Positions 44,683 through 58,621 of a stretch of DNA of 64,000 nucleotides are shown here, piece after piece. The position numbers and the translations under genes were made by a program. The notes beneath the pieces are model-generated. The model had not been told where the DNA came from and did not search any database. It was given only the letters and a program-made list of their open reading frames with translations. Within the stretch, counting starts at the first letter, position 1; every line of letters begins with the position of its first letter. Source of the DNA: Ficedula albicollis. Taxonomy: Eukaryota > Chordata > Aves > Passeriformes > Muscicapidae. The DNA is taken from contig NC_021671.1 in NCBI RefSeq assembly GCF_000247815.1, forward strand, positions 28,350,463 through 28,414,462, in the 5' to 3' direction.

Positions 44683-47600
44683 GTCTCTATAAATGGTTGC
44701 TTGCAGCTCTCTGTGCTGTCCAGCTATGCTTCTGCTTTCACACCAGATCTTTTCTGCTGAAACTCTTTATCAATGCTTTTGTGTATCAGTGTGCTAGTTT
44801 ATTTTCTTTCAGATCTTGTTTTCATGACATACAGCTGAAAGCTTGTTGCTTCCTCTGTAATAAACTTGTCGCCAAATGTTATACAGTCCAACAATGTAAA
44901 TGCAAGCACTGTTTCAAAATTCTCATGAATATGTATTTTTAAAGATGCTAGACACAAAGAGTGTGTGGCTTCTTCAATTTTTCCATTGCTGAAATGAAAC
45001 CTCAGCAGCAGCATCACATATGTATGTGCATATTACACATAACATGTACAGGCAACATGAGGTGTGCAGCTGCAGCAGTCTGACCAAAAAAAATCTAGGC
45101 AAAGTGAAATATTGCTTTTTAAGATGTGGATGAGTCTGTTAGTGACAATGTCTATCCCGACTTTCTTCATCCAAGCCATATGGGTTTATATTATCAGCTC
45201 TTTAGAGGATTCTTGAATCTAAATTAGACTACAAAGAAGGTCATTTTCTGTGACTCATTTGTGCCAAGCAAGGAAATCATTTCCTCTCTTGATCTACATG
45301 ATAGCTTTCTCTTGGGAGGAAACAGAATATAAGAAGATCTCTAATCTCCTTTTGCATTATGCAAGAAACTAACAAAATATGAACCTTCTATCCCCAGGGT
45401 AGCACAAAGCTGCTACCTATATTTATGTGAAGGAACAACACATTTAAGACAAATCTAAGGAAATATCACTGTTATAAAAAGCAAGATTATGATCTGTTGA
45501 CTGAGATATTGTAATTGAATTCTAGGAAGACATAGACAGTTTTAACTAATAATATCTGTACCAGGCCTAAAGGCAGCTACTATCCATGTAGAGATGCTGC
45601 ATGATATGACAACTATGCTGACTAGGGTGACCCAATAAACATTTATCCCTGGTAAAGTGAGTGCAGAAGCAAAGAAATCTTTGTTAGAGCCTCTGCATCC
45701 TATTCCCTATCTGTGTGATAAATTCAGGCCTTGCAGTGGTATCTCTCACAGGAAGATAGCCAAAAGTAGCTGGGTATTTTTTGCTCCTGAAGTCCTAGAA
45801 CCAACCAACTGGTCAGGAAAAGGCTGAAGTCCTTCCTTCAGACTCCATGCATAGTGAGATATGGCAGAAATATACTATGCAAGCAGGAAATTAGGACTGA
45901 GTCTGTGATTACCTGTATCTCCCCAGGCTAAGAGTTCGCATCTGATGTAGCTACAGAGGAATGATGAAACAGTAGTGAAATTGCTTGTATGATTAGTCTG
46001 GCAGAAAAAAACTCTGGCCATTACATTAAATAAAAGAAGAAAAGGAAGAGGATGATGACAAGAAGAAACCTTTTAAAAGCAAAATGTGAGCAACAGTGAC
46101 AAGAAAACACAGATTTCACAATAATACAGAAGTGAGAAACTTTAATTGAAGGAAAAATGTGGGAAAGAGCAGATACTACTGAAATGGCTATTACTGACCT
46201 CTGTGTATGTACCAGTACATATGCATGGATGGTACACTCACACACTGGATAAAAATAGATCTATGCATCAGAATCAGGAAAACTGGGGATTGCATTGCAG
46301 TTACTACATTTACAGAAAGCAAAGATCTCCCCTGTGACCCCTGAGTACAGGAAGTAAAGCATGTCTACCTGTTTTTCTTACTAGTTGCCTTTTCAAAAAA
46401 TCCCACATTTTTGCTGCTTGTTGCTGGAACACGGGGCCAGGAAGAGGCCAGAAGGGGGAAAAGAAAAATGGCTTTAATTACAGGAAAAAGGGGCCAGTAA
46501 GAACTGGTTGTTACAATAGCCAAGACAATACAACTAACTTTCATGGTATATGTTTTTTAACTTTTTTTTTTCTCTTTTAATTCTTGTTCATCACTTCTAA
46601 AAATCTGTTGGTCTAGCTTTCTCCTAAAATATATATCTATGTTAAAATCCAAATAGTTTCAGCAGCAAGCACAGAACGTTCAGGATTCCAATGAAGTTTA
46701 CCAACATGAAATACTTTCTGGTTAAACTTGCAAAAGCATTGTGTTCTGGGTCATATCTACTTTAATTGAACCTATAAACTTTGCTTTCCTATTAAGGAAC
46801 AAATCCCTTTATCTCTCCGTAAAAGATTATAATGTAATAAAACTGCAATAAGATCTTACAGAAAAACAAAAACACTAAAAATTCCAGTGATTATGTACAG
46901 GAATGAAATATGGTGAATTTTCCTGCAGTTTGAAAGGTATGCATCTATTCTCATATCTTCCACATTTACCTTCTGTGAAACTACTAGGTGAAAACAGCAA
47001 ATAATATTGAGAAAGAAAAACTGAACAGCAATAGGACTTGCTAGTGTTTTAAAAATACTGAATACTTCTGTTTACAATAAATACATGGTTATGCAAACAA
47101 GCATATAAACAACCATATTTCACGAGTCCTTGTATATTGGCAGACATAATCATAATTTTCATATCTCTTTTGCTTTTAAGTCATCAGCTCATTCCCAGTC
47201 TTCTCTGTTCTTTATGAGAATTAATTTGACAAAATAGGACTCCATTCTTACTCTCCACCTCCAAAGCAAAATTTCAACACCTCTAGTTTGGCAGCATCAG
47301 TAGTATCTCTTCTGAGGGGACTGCAAGGAGAGCTTTTACCCTATCTTCTCCCTCTTATCCACTGCAGGGTATTGTGTAGCCACTCAGAGGAAAGCCATTG
47401 GGATTATATTACCAACATCCACCCCAAAACACACATGAAACAAACACCTCTCTGTCTCTGAGATGTGTTCCAGTTTTGTGCTATAAGCAAGACCTGCAAG
47501 ACAGATGCCATGAAATTTACATTGACTTTGTGAAGCTTTGCATCATTCCCCCACGAGCAGGAGCACACAGCTATCCCACATGCTGCTGTAAACCTTGAGC

Positions 47601-48828
47601 AGACTTTTCCATGTAGTCACGCGTTTAGTACGGGTCAGGTCCTGTGGTCTTCCATTTGCTCAAATACCCCATTGAAACCAACGCTGGAAGGTCAACTTGC
47701 AAATGCCACCCTCTCTGTGCATGGTGAATAGCTCCCATTGAACACACTGGGATTACTCATGTGTGTCAGTGACTACTAATAAGAGCAAAAGGAGCAAAAT
47801 CTGGTCCTCATTAAGGACTGCTAATCTAAAAAAACTCCTTCAGTCACTAGTACCACTCAGGCAGAGCAACTCTGTCAGTGAGAAGTTACATAGGAAAGGC
47901 AATATAGCACTGTTTGTCACTATATTTTAACACGTAATTCTTTGAAGCATCAGTTAATTATCCAGGGATGACTACATGGAGGAGTTCTAGCCCACCATTG
48001 ATGAGCAAAGATAATCTTATACTACGAAACACAATTAGCCAGATGGTTGTTTGAAAGTTTTTGGAATAGAAGCAATTTATCTGACCAGGGAGATTAAAAA
48101 AAAAGCAAGGCTGAATTTAAAAATCATACCACACTTATACCCAGGTATTTAATTACGTATTTTCATGGGTAACTACGAATGAGCTCCAATTATGCAATCT
48201 TAGTTTATTGCTTTCGGAAACATTTATAACCACCAGATAATGTGTAGATTTAAGTCAATATCTGAATAAACAGCCTGGAAAACACATCATTTGTGTCCAG
48301 ATTGGGTTACTAGCATGACTATCATCTGCCACCTGCTGGAAATAGCTGTGATAATGCAACTAAGTTCCACAGATGGAAGGTCTGGTCACTCACGGAACAA
48401 GCGGAAATGTCAAAGGGCAAAATATATTCCTTGCACTCAGGAGCTTATTCCTCTTGCACCCACTGGGAAAGTTTGATTTGTCAAGGAGGGATATTTGCGA
48501 GTATCCACAGAGAAGCCTTAACAAACAGAAATTAATTTGGTATTGAGAATAACATTATCTGCCTATGTCTGACCAGAAGGCAAGATATATAGTCTGAAAC
48601 TAATGCACCCAGTTAATCCCATCTGAGGCTGGCATAGCTGGCTTGCCTCTCTTCTTGCCTCTGGAAATGGCATGATTGCAGGTCTCCTTGCACCATGCCC
48701 ACATTGTCTTCCAGCCTCATTCAAAGAGATTTACCACTCTGGCTTTATGGAGGCCCAAAAGATTCTCAAGGACAATAAAACCTCCCCATTCAAGACATCT
48801 GCTCTCACTCAAAAAAAAACCCAAAAAA

Positions 48829-48859
48829 CCCCAAAAAAAAAAAAAAAAAAAAAAAAAAA
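48829..48859. repeat. A-rich run left of poly-C
   Basis: aaacccaaaaaaccccaaaa-type sequence leading into a long A run and G at 48860. The pattern A-run, CCC, A-run, GCC recurs at 49436-49474 on the other side of the C tract. Confidence 0.88.
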
Positions 48860-48860
48860 G

Positions 48861-49437
<577 letters not shown>

Positions 49438-50653
49438 AAAACCCAAAAAAAAAAAAAAAAAAAAAAAAAAAGCCAGTGTTTGTATGCGGTGTTCTTCAGA
49501 GAGCCAGAACCTTGTAACTTCCTTCCTCTGTGCCAGCAAACCAGAGTGAGTAATCCAAGTAAACCAGAGGGTATATCCAAAGGCAGCACTGCAGGACTGG
49601 CCTTCCTCTCTCCCTTGTGCAGAACAGGCTGAACAGTAGCAGGACACACAGGTAAGACTGGCAGTTCTTGTCGGGGGGCTGGCTTATTGTGTCCCCCTGG
49701 CTGATGACAGGACTAATTGTATTGGTGTGATTTTGCAATTGGCAGGTCTCCCCAAGCCAGTAGGGAGAATGAGACAGGTGCCACTATATTAGGGATTCAG
49801 ACCTTTTTTTTTGTAACCAAAATCAAACACAGGCCCTTAAGCAACCAATTTTTGCATGCCAAACACATTTAGAACATTGGCCCAGAGTTAGTGTTTAGAT
49901 GGCTCTTGCATTCAGGGAAACAGTGTCTTTCTCTGAATGCCTTTCAATTATTTCTGAGGTCAAAAAAGGAGAGTAAAAAAGGAAAATGGAGAAGAAAAAG
50001 ATTAAGAAAGAGAATAAAAAAGTAATTATTTTTTAAGGTTATCCAGGTCATGATGGAGTGGAAAAAGAAGAAAACACATCCCAGGACCTAGTAAAATTCT
50101 AATTAATTCCTCATTTTCTCCACTAACTTGTCTTAGCCATTGTAAAACAACCAGCTCTTTATAGCAGTAAGAATTAATATCAGCCCTAAAAGCAATATAA
50201 AATATCCAAAACATTGAGCCACACCTTAGCAAGAATTAATATGGGCATGTACTACCACATGTCTCCTGAGCAGGGGAAGGGCCAGGCCTGCAACAGCACC
50301 GTGTCCCACTGCAGAGTACAGTATTCCCTTCAGGAACGCTGGCCACAGCCCATGCACCCAGAACAAAGCTTCTCTCTGCATTTGCTTTCAGTCTAAAGCC
50401 TTTGTTGCTTCACCCTGCTTTGTCTGTTCTTAGGAGGTTACTGTGTTTCAGGCCCCCAAGTTTCCTCCTCTGTTTGCTCTTAGGAGGCTGACACCTCTCT
50501 TACAGCAACGTGGTCCTTGCCTGTGCTGGTAAGTGGCCCTCATTCCAGCCATAAATTTAGCTATGCCTCATGCAGACAAGTCAGCTGATTTACTCCTGTA
50601 AAGTTTGGCAAGGGTCTGATATAAAGAAAATACTCAGAAGTAAAAAACCTGCC

Positions 50654-50787
50654 AGCCAAAGAATCAGCAACACCCTCCAGCCTGCGCGCACCGAAGTCTG
50701 ACACCTTTGCTGCAGCCATTAGCCAAAGAATCAGCAACACCCTCCAGCCTGCACGCACAGAAGTCTGACACCTTTGCTGCAGCCATC
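50654..50787. repeat. Tandem duplication, two copies of 67 bp
   Basis: The segment starting agccaaagaatcagcaacac at 50654 recurs at 50721. Differences are gcgcgcaccg versus gcacgcacag. Confidence 0.94.
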
Positions 50788-51342
50788 GCTGCAGTGACAT
50801 TTGTACCCATGGGTCCACATGGCTGAACACAGACCCTCACCTGGGAGCGTACGGGGCTGTCCCCAGACATGCTGGCCTCTGGCTACAGATCAGCTGCTCA
50901 GCAGCAAGAGCATACCCCACCCAATGCCTTCTTTGGGAACAGCACCAGGACAGGGAGGTTGTCACCCAGAAGTGTCCCCTTCCTCTGGCAAAGGTGGGGG
51001 ACAGGGCTCTGGCCTTACCTGTGTGTAACTACTCTGTATCATTCATGCAGCGAGACCAGCCTTCCCCAGGAAGCTAAGGACTGCTGCACAAGCAAACAGA
51101 CCTCCATGCAGGAGCTCAATCAATTGCTCAATAGTCGTGTCCTGCCCTGTCCTCTCCCTCTATGTCCTCCTCCCACATTAAAACCACTCTGGAACATTAG
51201 CTGTCAGTGCCAGTCTTCTTGGAATTTTTCTGGAGATCAAGGAAATCGTGTATTTCAGTGAACATAGTCCAAAAGATTTTAAATTGTCTGGGTAGATACA
51301 AATATGTACAGATAAACAGAACTTTCTGTGATTATAGCAATG

Positions 51343-51388
51343 TTTTTCCCTTCCTCTTCCTCTCTTCCCACCCCCTTTCCCTTCTCTT
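51343..51388. repeat. Polypyrimidine tract
   Basis: About 46 bases of C and T with a single A at 51370 (ttcctcttcctctcttccc and following). A triplex-prone or simple-sequence tract, with no gene attached. Confidence 0.6.
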
Positions 51389-52059
51389 GATTTCTCAGAC
51401 AATAAGTGGGAAACAACCTCTTTATTTTTCCCCAGCCAAAAATTAATTCTTGCTCAAAACTTCCAGAAGGGGTCAAGTCTAAAAGGAAGCATCTGGTCAA
51501 TCTGCTTTTGTACTGCAGTGGGGCCGTAGCCCTCACATCCCCTCCCTCTGCCCCACTCAGCCCTGCAAGCACTTGTGCCATGCTGGGGAAACTTTGCTCA
51601 CTCTCATGCGCGAGGGCACCCTGGGCATGACTGCAGGCAGCTCCTAGATGGAAGCCCCTAGGTATGCTGCATGCACAGACACAGCTCATCCCACTCATCC
51701 CAGCACGGCTTCCAGTTGCTTTCTTTAATCCCCCGAGTACAGATGGGCTCTTCAACTACTCAGTTGGGTGGTGAGTTATCTGATAAGGGGCGGTGCTTGC
51801 AGGGTCAGAGTCACAGTATGGGGTCCTATCATGTAACATAGTGAACTGACCGAACAATAATTTGGCTTCTCTCACCATCTTGAAACACATATCCAGGGAC
51901 AGGCAACGAACGAAGGCAGACTGGGCTTGATCCTCAAACACACCCACAAGTGGCTCCCATCCTGTTGTTCAGTCTGTGCATATGTTCAAAGTCAGCATAA
52001 AATACTTCATAGAATAAAGCAAGAAATTGCCACAACTTTAAAATAGTCAGGAAAGCTGT

Positions 52060-52120
52060 CAAACAAACAAACAAACAAACCAACAACAACAACAAAAAAA
52101 AAACAACCAATCAACCAACC
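52060..52120. repeat. (CAAA)n/(CAA)n simple repeat
   Basis: Five or so CAAA units run into CAA units, an A run and then CAAC/CAAT units. Simple-sequence DNA only. Confidence 0.9.
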
Positions 52121-54182
52121 AGAAAACAACAGGACATATTTTCCTCTTGATAAGTACAAGAAAGCTTTAAAGCCTTAGAAAATGTACATTCACCACCCTG
52201 CATTTTCTTAGTAAATATACCAAGTTCACAGCAAATGAAAAACTTGGAAAAGGCACTTCTGCTCATGGTGAGCAACAGTACCTCCAAACATATGATCTCT
52301 ATGGGGTGTGCAATGGCAGAAGAAGCATTTTTTAACTTATTCTGTAACTGGGCAGTAAACACGAGCAGTTGCTGTAGCTGGCAGCGCCTGAGTCAGCCCC
52401 AACTCTTCTGCTGGTAAAGGGGGTGGGAGAGGAAAGGGCAGGGACTCACTATTTGCAACATAGTGGGAAGTAACTCAAGAATCAAATTCCTAGCAGCAAT
52501 GCCACCTGCAGAGCTTACAGCCCCAGATACTTTATGAAGAGTTTTGCTTAAAAATCAGACCAAAACAAAAGCGAGATTAAAAAACAAACCCAGAAACCCA
52601 TGAGAACCATCGGGTGCTGAGATCTCAGATAAGAAGCTGAGCACACTCCAAGATTAACAAGTTAACACAGTAGTCTGGTATTGACTACCTTGCTCTTATG
52701 CTGCAGAAAAAACAATTCTCTCTGCTGTGTGCAAAAGCTAAATGTATTTGTGTCTTAATACAGAGTGGAAAATGCATTTTTTGCAAAAATAAATATTATC
52801 TTACATTAATTATCTACTAATTTTTCATCTGTTCTTTAGCAAGTACCTTTTGCTATTAAGAAATTACATGCAAGTTCAGTCTGCAGCTTTTTAAGGATGC
52901 TTCAGAAGACTGCTTTGATTAAGCAGTGAAGCACCATTTAAAGAATTTCCTGCTAGACCTCTAAGCTTAGAGGTGAAATTAAAAATAGAGGTAGGATTTA
53001 TTGTCCCTGTCTTCCATAATAATCTTCTGATAGAAAGGACCTGCTGCTGGACCTTAGGTAGTTCAAGATGAAGACAACCATTGAAGCTGCTGAGTTTTTC
53101 TTTCTTTATGTCAAAATGAAATACAACCCAGCAATACAAATTTCCCCCAGAGCCCAGTTTAGAATACATACACAGTTTCTGAGGGTAGAAAGAGAATAGG
53201 CAACCAAGAAGGAAGTTTAAAGCCACTTCCCTTCACAAAATTTAATTGAGAAGCAGCTGGGAACCCATGCCAGGTGATTTCAATTTCTTATTTGGGCTAT
53301 GTTTCGATCAATCTAAGGGTCTATGTTTTTCTTATATTCTAAGGGCTTCATCAAAATCACCAAAAAGATAATGATGTCCTTCAGATCAATCCATAACAGA
53401 TCATTAAACATACAGCATTTAAAAGACCCTGCCCTGACCCAAGGCCCTGCCAAGCACTTTTATGTAATCAAGAGCAAAATATAATTGTGTTATGTGTGCA
53501 GTTCAATTTTAAGTAGGCATTTGAAAAAAATGCACTTAAATTCTGTAGTCTTTATTTTGACTGACATTCTCAACATCTTTCTTTTATATTTACCAGAAAT
53601 TAAGAACACAAACAGTGGGGAAAAAAACACTCTTCATTTCCTTCCATCATTTGTCTGAAAATAAGAGTATTTGCCTTAGAGCTCAAAATTAGTAGGTATC
53701 AAGATTTTAATTATACGTCTGCTTCTGCTGTTTAAGCTCCATTTCACACCAAGTGTAATAAAAATCACTAATGCCTATAATCAACCTTACTTCAACCACT
53801 GAAATGAAAAAGCTAATCAAGATACGTATTAAAAAGAGCACTGGTCCTGATTCTGTGTTGGGTAGTTATGTGATAGATGTGTTGCTGCATCCACATGAAA
53901 CACTGTGCAAGATCAACATGCACAAACTGCTTTGTAGTAAAAAGGAATTCATCCTTGAACCTAGCTCATCCTTGAACAGACCAGTTCTCATTTGTGAATT
54001 TTGGTACTATCTGCCAAATTGTTCTTCTCTACTTTTCAGTACTCTTATACAATGTGCATTAATCTAGCTGTTTTAAAAGAGCCATGGCAGCTGCAAGTTG
54101 TAATTCAAGTCTTCCCCTTAGAAACTAAAGACCTTATAAAGAAAATGCATGAACCAAAAGCAAACTTCTTCAGCAGTCTTCC

Positions 54183-54284
54183 AGACCCAGCTTCAGGGTG
54201 CTCTGTACCATGACGAGAGAAACTTCAAATGACAGACCCAGCTTCAGGGTGCTCTGTACCATGATGAGAGAAACTTCAAATGAT
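54183..54284. repeat. Tandem duplication, two copies of 51 bp
   Basis: The segment starting agacccagcttcagggtgct at 54183 recurs at 54234, with one difference (catgacgaga versus catgatgaga). Confidence 0.94.
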
Positions 54285-54754
54285 CTGTGTCAACTCGAAG
54301 TTGTTTTTGGAGGAGATCAAGCTGATCTTGAATGAGCAGAAGAACCTTTTCTCTTTTTGAGAGGGCCTGAGGAAACATCTTTGCCCATTCACTTTTCTGT
54401 CAAATATTTCCTAAGAAGAGTGAAAGCCATGGTGGCCCTGGATGAGAACCACTAGTCAGCTTGGTAAATGGCTTTTGGAAGTCTGTTTTGTCTGATTTTC
54501 TTAGCAGTCAGATATCAAGCAGATAAAGAAAGGTGAAAAGGCTATTAAATCCCAGAACTATTTCAGTATGAATACATTTGCCCTGACTTTTGAAAAGTGC
54601 ATTTTAATAAATGAAATAAATGTTTTAAAATATGTATTGCAGAGCAAAAGACCAGTGGGTTTGTTGAGAGCATTACTGAGGTGCGCCATGCAATTCAAGA
54701 CTCAGTAAATATAGCCTGTTGTACAGTTCTTTTACATATTTGTGTGAATTTTGT

Positions 54755-54830
54755 AGAGTCATAGATTGGTTTGGGTTGGAAGGGACCTTAAAGATTGCCT
54801 GGTTCCAACCCCACCCCAGTCATGGATCTT
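54755..54830 (-). mobile_element. CR1 LINE 3' end fragment, reverse orientation
   Basis: The phrase tcatagattggtttgggttg, then gaagggaccttaaagattgc, then ggttccaacccc is the reverse complement of the very end of avian CR1. The fragment fades out after about 54830. It is a strong pointer to a bird genome. Confidence 0.92.
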
Positions 54831-55140
54831 ATTAATGGCTTACACCACTGTCTTTCCTTTACTAGTGAGAAGTAGATCTGGTTTGTGAAGTATAACTGGT
54901 AATCTATTTAAAGTATGAATTAAATACTCTTTGATATAACATTCAGTTCTTGTTTTCTATTTGTTAGATGTATTGTGTGAAATGCTACCACAGCTACACA
55001 CAGCTATTCATTCATTTTCTGAGCAGCAATGCCATGACAACCCCCACGTGACTGGCTACAAGCATACCACAAGTCTCCAGGGTTTTGCTTTAGAAAAGAC
55101 TCCGTTTGGTGTTATTCACACCGTTTTTTTAAGACCCCAG

Positions 55141-55235
55141 TTTGCAGAGATTCATCAAGCCTACCTGTCAATTCTACCATGTGGCAACAACTATTTCAGC
55201 TAAAATGGGACAAAGCAAAGTATGAAGAACTTAAG
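55141..55235 (+). pseudogene. CFAP97D2: CFAP97D2-like exon 1, frameshifted
   Basis: Frame from 55150 reads IHQAYLSILPCGNNY, then frame is lost; from 55197 another frame reads QLKWDKAKYEELK up to donor AAG|gtgggt at 55236. Joining the two blocks needs one extra base near 55195-55197, which restores the family pattern CGN..LQ..WD...Y. Without it translation stops at TAA 55201-55203. The first residue of the block is ATT (55150) where I recall the family having Met in MHR, so the start codon may also be lost; alternatively the start lies in an unseen upstream exon. A possible acceptor is ccccag before 55141. The left edge is uncertain. Confidence 0.75.
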
Positions 55236-58200
55236 GTGGGTACAACTGTTTGCTAAAGAGCATGTTCTTTAAGACTTCATTAAAGAATATGCTTACCCAA
55301 AAGGACTACAACATCTTTCTATTCATTCTTAATGTGTTGTGAAAGCTACCGATGAGAAATAAGGTAGAAGAGACATGTTTTGAGAATATCCAGCAAATGT
55401 ATGTAAAGCTTTTGTGTCCATTTAGAGTATCATAATGATGTTCACCAAATTTAGAAGTGAAAAAGATTTGATTAGTCATTTGGTCCAAATCAGTAATAAT
55501 GCAGGACTGTGCCCCTTCAAAATCTGTAGGCAGTGAATAGCATCAGCAATGATTCAACTGCATTGCTACCTTAGGAAGATTGTATCACAATACAATTAGC
55601 TTTAATACAAAGAAATAGTTCTTCATTATTTCCAGACTGGGTCTGCTTCATTAACTGTGTAAAAATATCTTCCTTCCTTCCTTCCTTCCATTGTTCCCCT
55701 AATTTGACTTGCAGGTGGAAAAAAGTTAAAGATGAGGTAGAGAATTGAAATTGATGTATTTTTCTGACTAAACTGACAATAATGAAATAAATAAATTTCC
55801 TTCTGTATGAATTAATCTCGAGGCTCACTACTGGTTATAAGCCTGACTATTTAAACAGCGGCTCTTTTAAAGCAGGGAGCTGATATCAGTGTAGCTGAAA
55901 TACCCTCAGCATCCACTGTTCATACAGAACTCCCCTTTGTTCAGTGTACAGAGCAGTGTACTTCATATATGCATGAAGGGCCAAGAATAGAGGTTAGAGA
56001 TCACCATGATATACAGTGAAGAAATGAACTTATAGAGAACAAAGTATTTCCCATGACTCAATTGCTCTCGGATTAAAAGCAAGTATTAATTTCTGAGCAA
56101 AGAGAAAGAATAACTATCATGTTGAGCGAAGGATGGATTAGAAGGCACAGAATTTTGTTTCTTATTAGGGGGTTCACACCAAGCAGCGATTAACAAGGTC
56201 CCCAGTGACCAATGAGTGGCCTTTTCAAGTGCCCCTGTGTTGTCATGCTGGCACTTCTAAATTCCTGTAGTGGTTTCCCAGAAAGCTCACTGTGCCTTCT
56301 CCTGGCACAAACACAGGCTTGCTGCAGTGAACACCAGCTACCAGAGCAGAGGTACCTGCAGCTGTGGTACCTGGGGGCAGCAGGGCAATTTGGCAGGTTG
56401 TCCTGAATGACAGAGCCCCCTGAAGCCTGGGCTTTTGATCTACCAAAAGAGACAGACATTGCTCTAAGAAATCATAAGGGTTGCTGCTAGGTGATGCGAA
56501 GGCTTTGCATTGAAGGAGATCACAAAAAAAGTGAACCAGAGAAAGAGAGAAAGGGGGAAATAGGAAGCAAGGAAGAAAACAAGGTACACTTCTTCGAGAA
56601 GACAGCTGAAAAGATGGCAATGTTTAGGGATAAATTATCATATTCTCCATGCTGCAAAGGTACAAAAAATGTTGGCATGTTTTCATGAACCCAAAAGCAA
56701 ATGCTTCCAGTCTGAATAATTTTGCTGTTTTCCTTAAAGCAGAAAGGAACAGGGAAAAAATATCAAAAGTTTAATCTCCTCTCTGCAACATTTTGCATAG
56801 AATTAAAAATAAAATTGTTCCAAAACCATCTGTAAAGTGCTGCAACAGAGACAAGGGTGGGCTTATAAATGCCAGGGTTAACCTGTTAGGCATATAAGAA
56901 TGAGACAGAAATTGTTCACAACAATTCCCAGAAAATGAAATTATATTGATAAGAATTCTACAGAAGAAAGCCGGTTTCTAAACCCACCTTTTGTTGTTTC
57001 AAGTTTGAAAGAGTTGGCAAATTAAAATCAGAGTTTGCATAAATATTACATTTTGTACTTCACACTGATGATTTGTACTGACTGGAACAGTAACAACCCT
57101 CTTTTACAAATTACATGTCTTCCTAAAGTTATTTTTAAAATAACTTATTAGTATGATAATTAAAGGCACCTGAAGAATCAGAGGAGATAGCAGCAGAAGC
57201 CAAAACTCTCACAGGTTTGCCAAGTTTAGTTTTGCTATCCAGTAAAAGTCAGCTACTTAACATGATGGGAACTAGAAAGGATGCAGATGAGCCCTGTCAT
57301 CATCCTTTGAAAACAGTTGGAGTTGAGAGCAGTTTTCCTTCCAGGATCCCACCTCCTCTGAGATGACTACCACAAAAAAAAAGCAGCTGAGTGTTTTCAC
57401 AGGAAGCCAAGCAGCTCAAGCAAATTTCAGACAAAGTTAGAAACTGCTAAACATTATCCCAGTCAATGCTGTAAATTATTGACTCTGTTCTAAAAGCAAG
57501 GAACCTGTCCTGGTAGTATGTATGACAAGTCTGCTGTTAGGGATTCAAGCCTGGTCTTTGGCTCATCACAAAGATGCTTCAGAAAGAGACATGGAAGACT
57601 TCTGTTGCATTCAGGCAGTGCTTTGGTCATGCCCTACACTGAGGGATTTGTGTTGGTGATGTGCTTGCTGCTTTTACTTATGGGTCTCTTATTTTTTAAA
57701 TAGCAAGTATTTCTCTCTTCTTTACATATCACTGAGTCTGCCTGGGTTGGAACAGTTCATGTGTAAGTTATGAGAGAGGGAAAATGTATTTCATGACAAA
57801 AATTCATTGCTTCAACTGATCCAGTGTCACTCCCTGCAGAAGCCCGCTCTGACAGAAAGTGGTCCCCTCTCTTAATCCTCTCTTGCTCTATCCCATTACC
57901 AGCTTTTCTTCCATGGATTTTACTTAGTCCAACACAACTCACAGATTATTCTTCTCCCTCATATGTCACATGGCTGTTTAGGTCAGATGGAGATAAATAT
58001 TATTATGCTGTTAAACTACTAACTCCATTAGAAGTCTTAGATCTACAATGTGATCTTTATGATTGTTCTAAAACGCTAATAAGAAAAGACCTAGGAATAC
58101 TTTCAACACAAGAAGTCCTTTTCCAGTATTCTTACCCCTCTGGCAGCATCCTAAATAAGTATCCTTTTGGAAAATGTGACTTATCTTAGGAGTGCCGAGT

Positions 58201-58558
58201 GCTTTCTTACACTAGTCTTTTTATTTCTGCTGGCTAACGAAAAATACCTGCCTTCTCTTGGACAGTCATTTCTGTATCATAACATCAACACAACTGTAAC
58301 CAGACCGAATGCATTTTCTACATTTTTCCAACATAAGGAAGACTTTGCAACTCCAGCAGACTTTGAAACAACTTTCTTGAATGTTTTCATTTTCCACTAC
58401 TCTGCTGGGCAAGTCTGGCTTTGTCGATACAATGAATCATGCATTTAATAGTGTAACTGCTGGCTAACATAACAGAACAGGGGAATTAGAAGATCTTCCA
58501 TAGTGATATGGAAGGGTATTTCCAACGACAAAGGATAAACATTTCATTTCTGTTACAG
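55236..58558 (+). other. CFAP97D2: CFAP97D2-like intron 1
   Basis: 3.3 kb of noncoding DNA with a CTTC microsatellite at about 55669-55688. Open frames such as 57824-58189 have no resemblance to known proteins and are not in frame with the flanking exons. Confidence 0.7.
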
Positions 58559-58621
58559 ATCCAGACAGCAAAACCATTAGTGGACACATGTGCCCCAACA
58601 ATATATGGCCACAAGCTGAAG
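58559..58621 (+). pseudogene. CFAP97D2: CFAP97D2-like exon 2, frame intact
   Basis: A 63-bp exon after acceptor tttcatttctgttacag and before donor AAG|gtatag. It encodes 21 residues, IQTAKPLVDTCAPTIY then GHKLK, with the AKPxVDTxxP signature that follows the first block in the CFAP97 family. Both ends are phase 0, matching exons 1 and 3. The stretch after Gly-His appears about six residues shorter than the HLHLKLKKLK run I recall in relatives; this is an in-frame difference and could be normal or a deletion. Confidence 0.9.

Noticed and set aside
57824..58189. 121-residue plus-strand frame
   Set aside because: Lies within intron 1 of the pseudogene, resembles no protein I know, and has no link in phase to the flanking exons.
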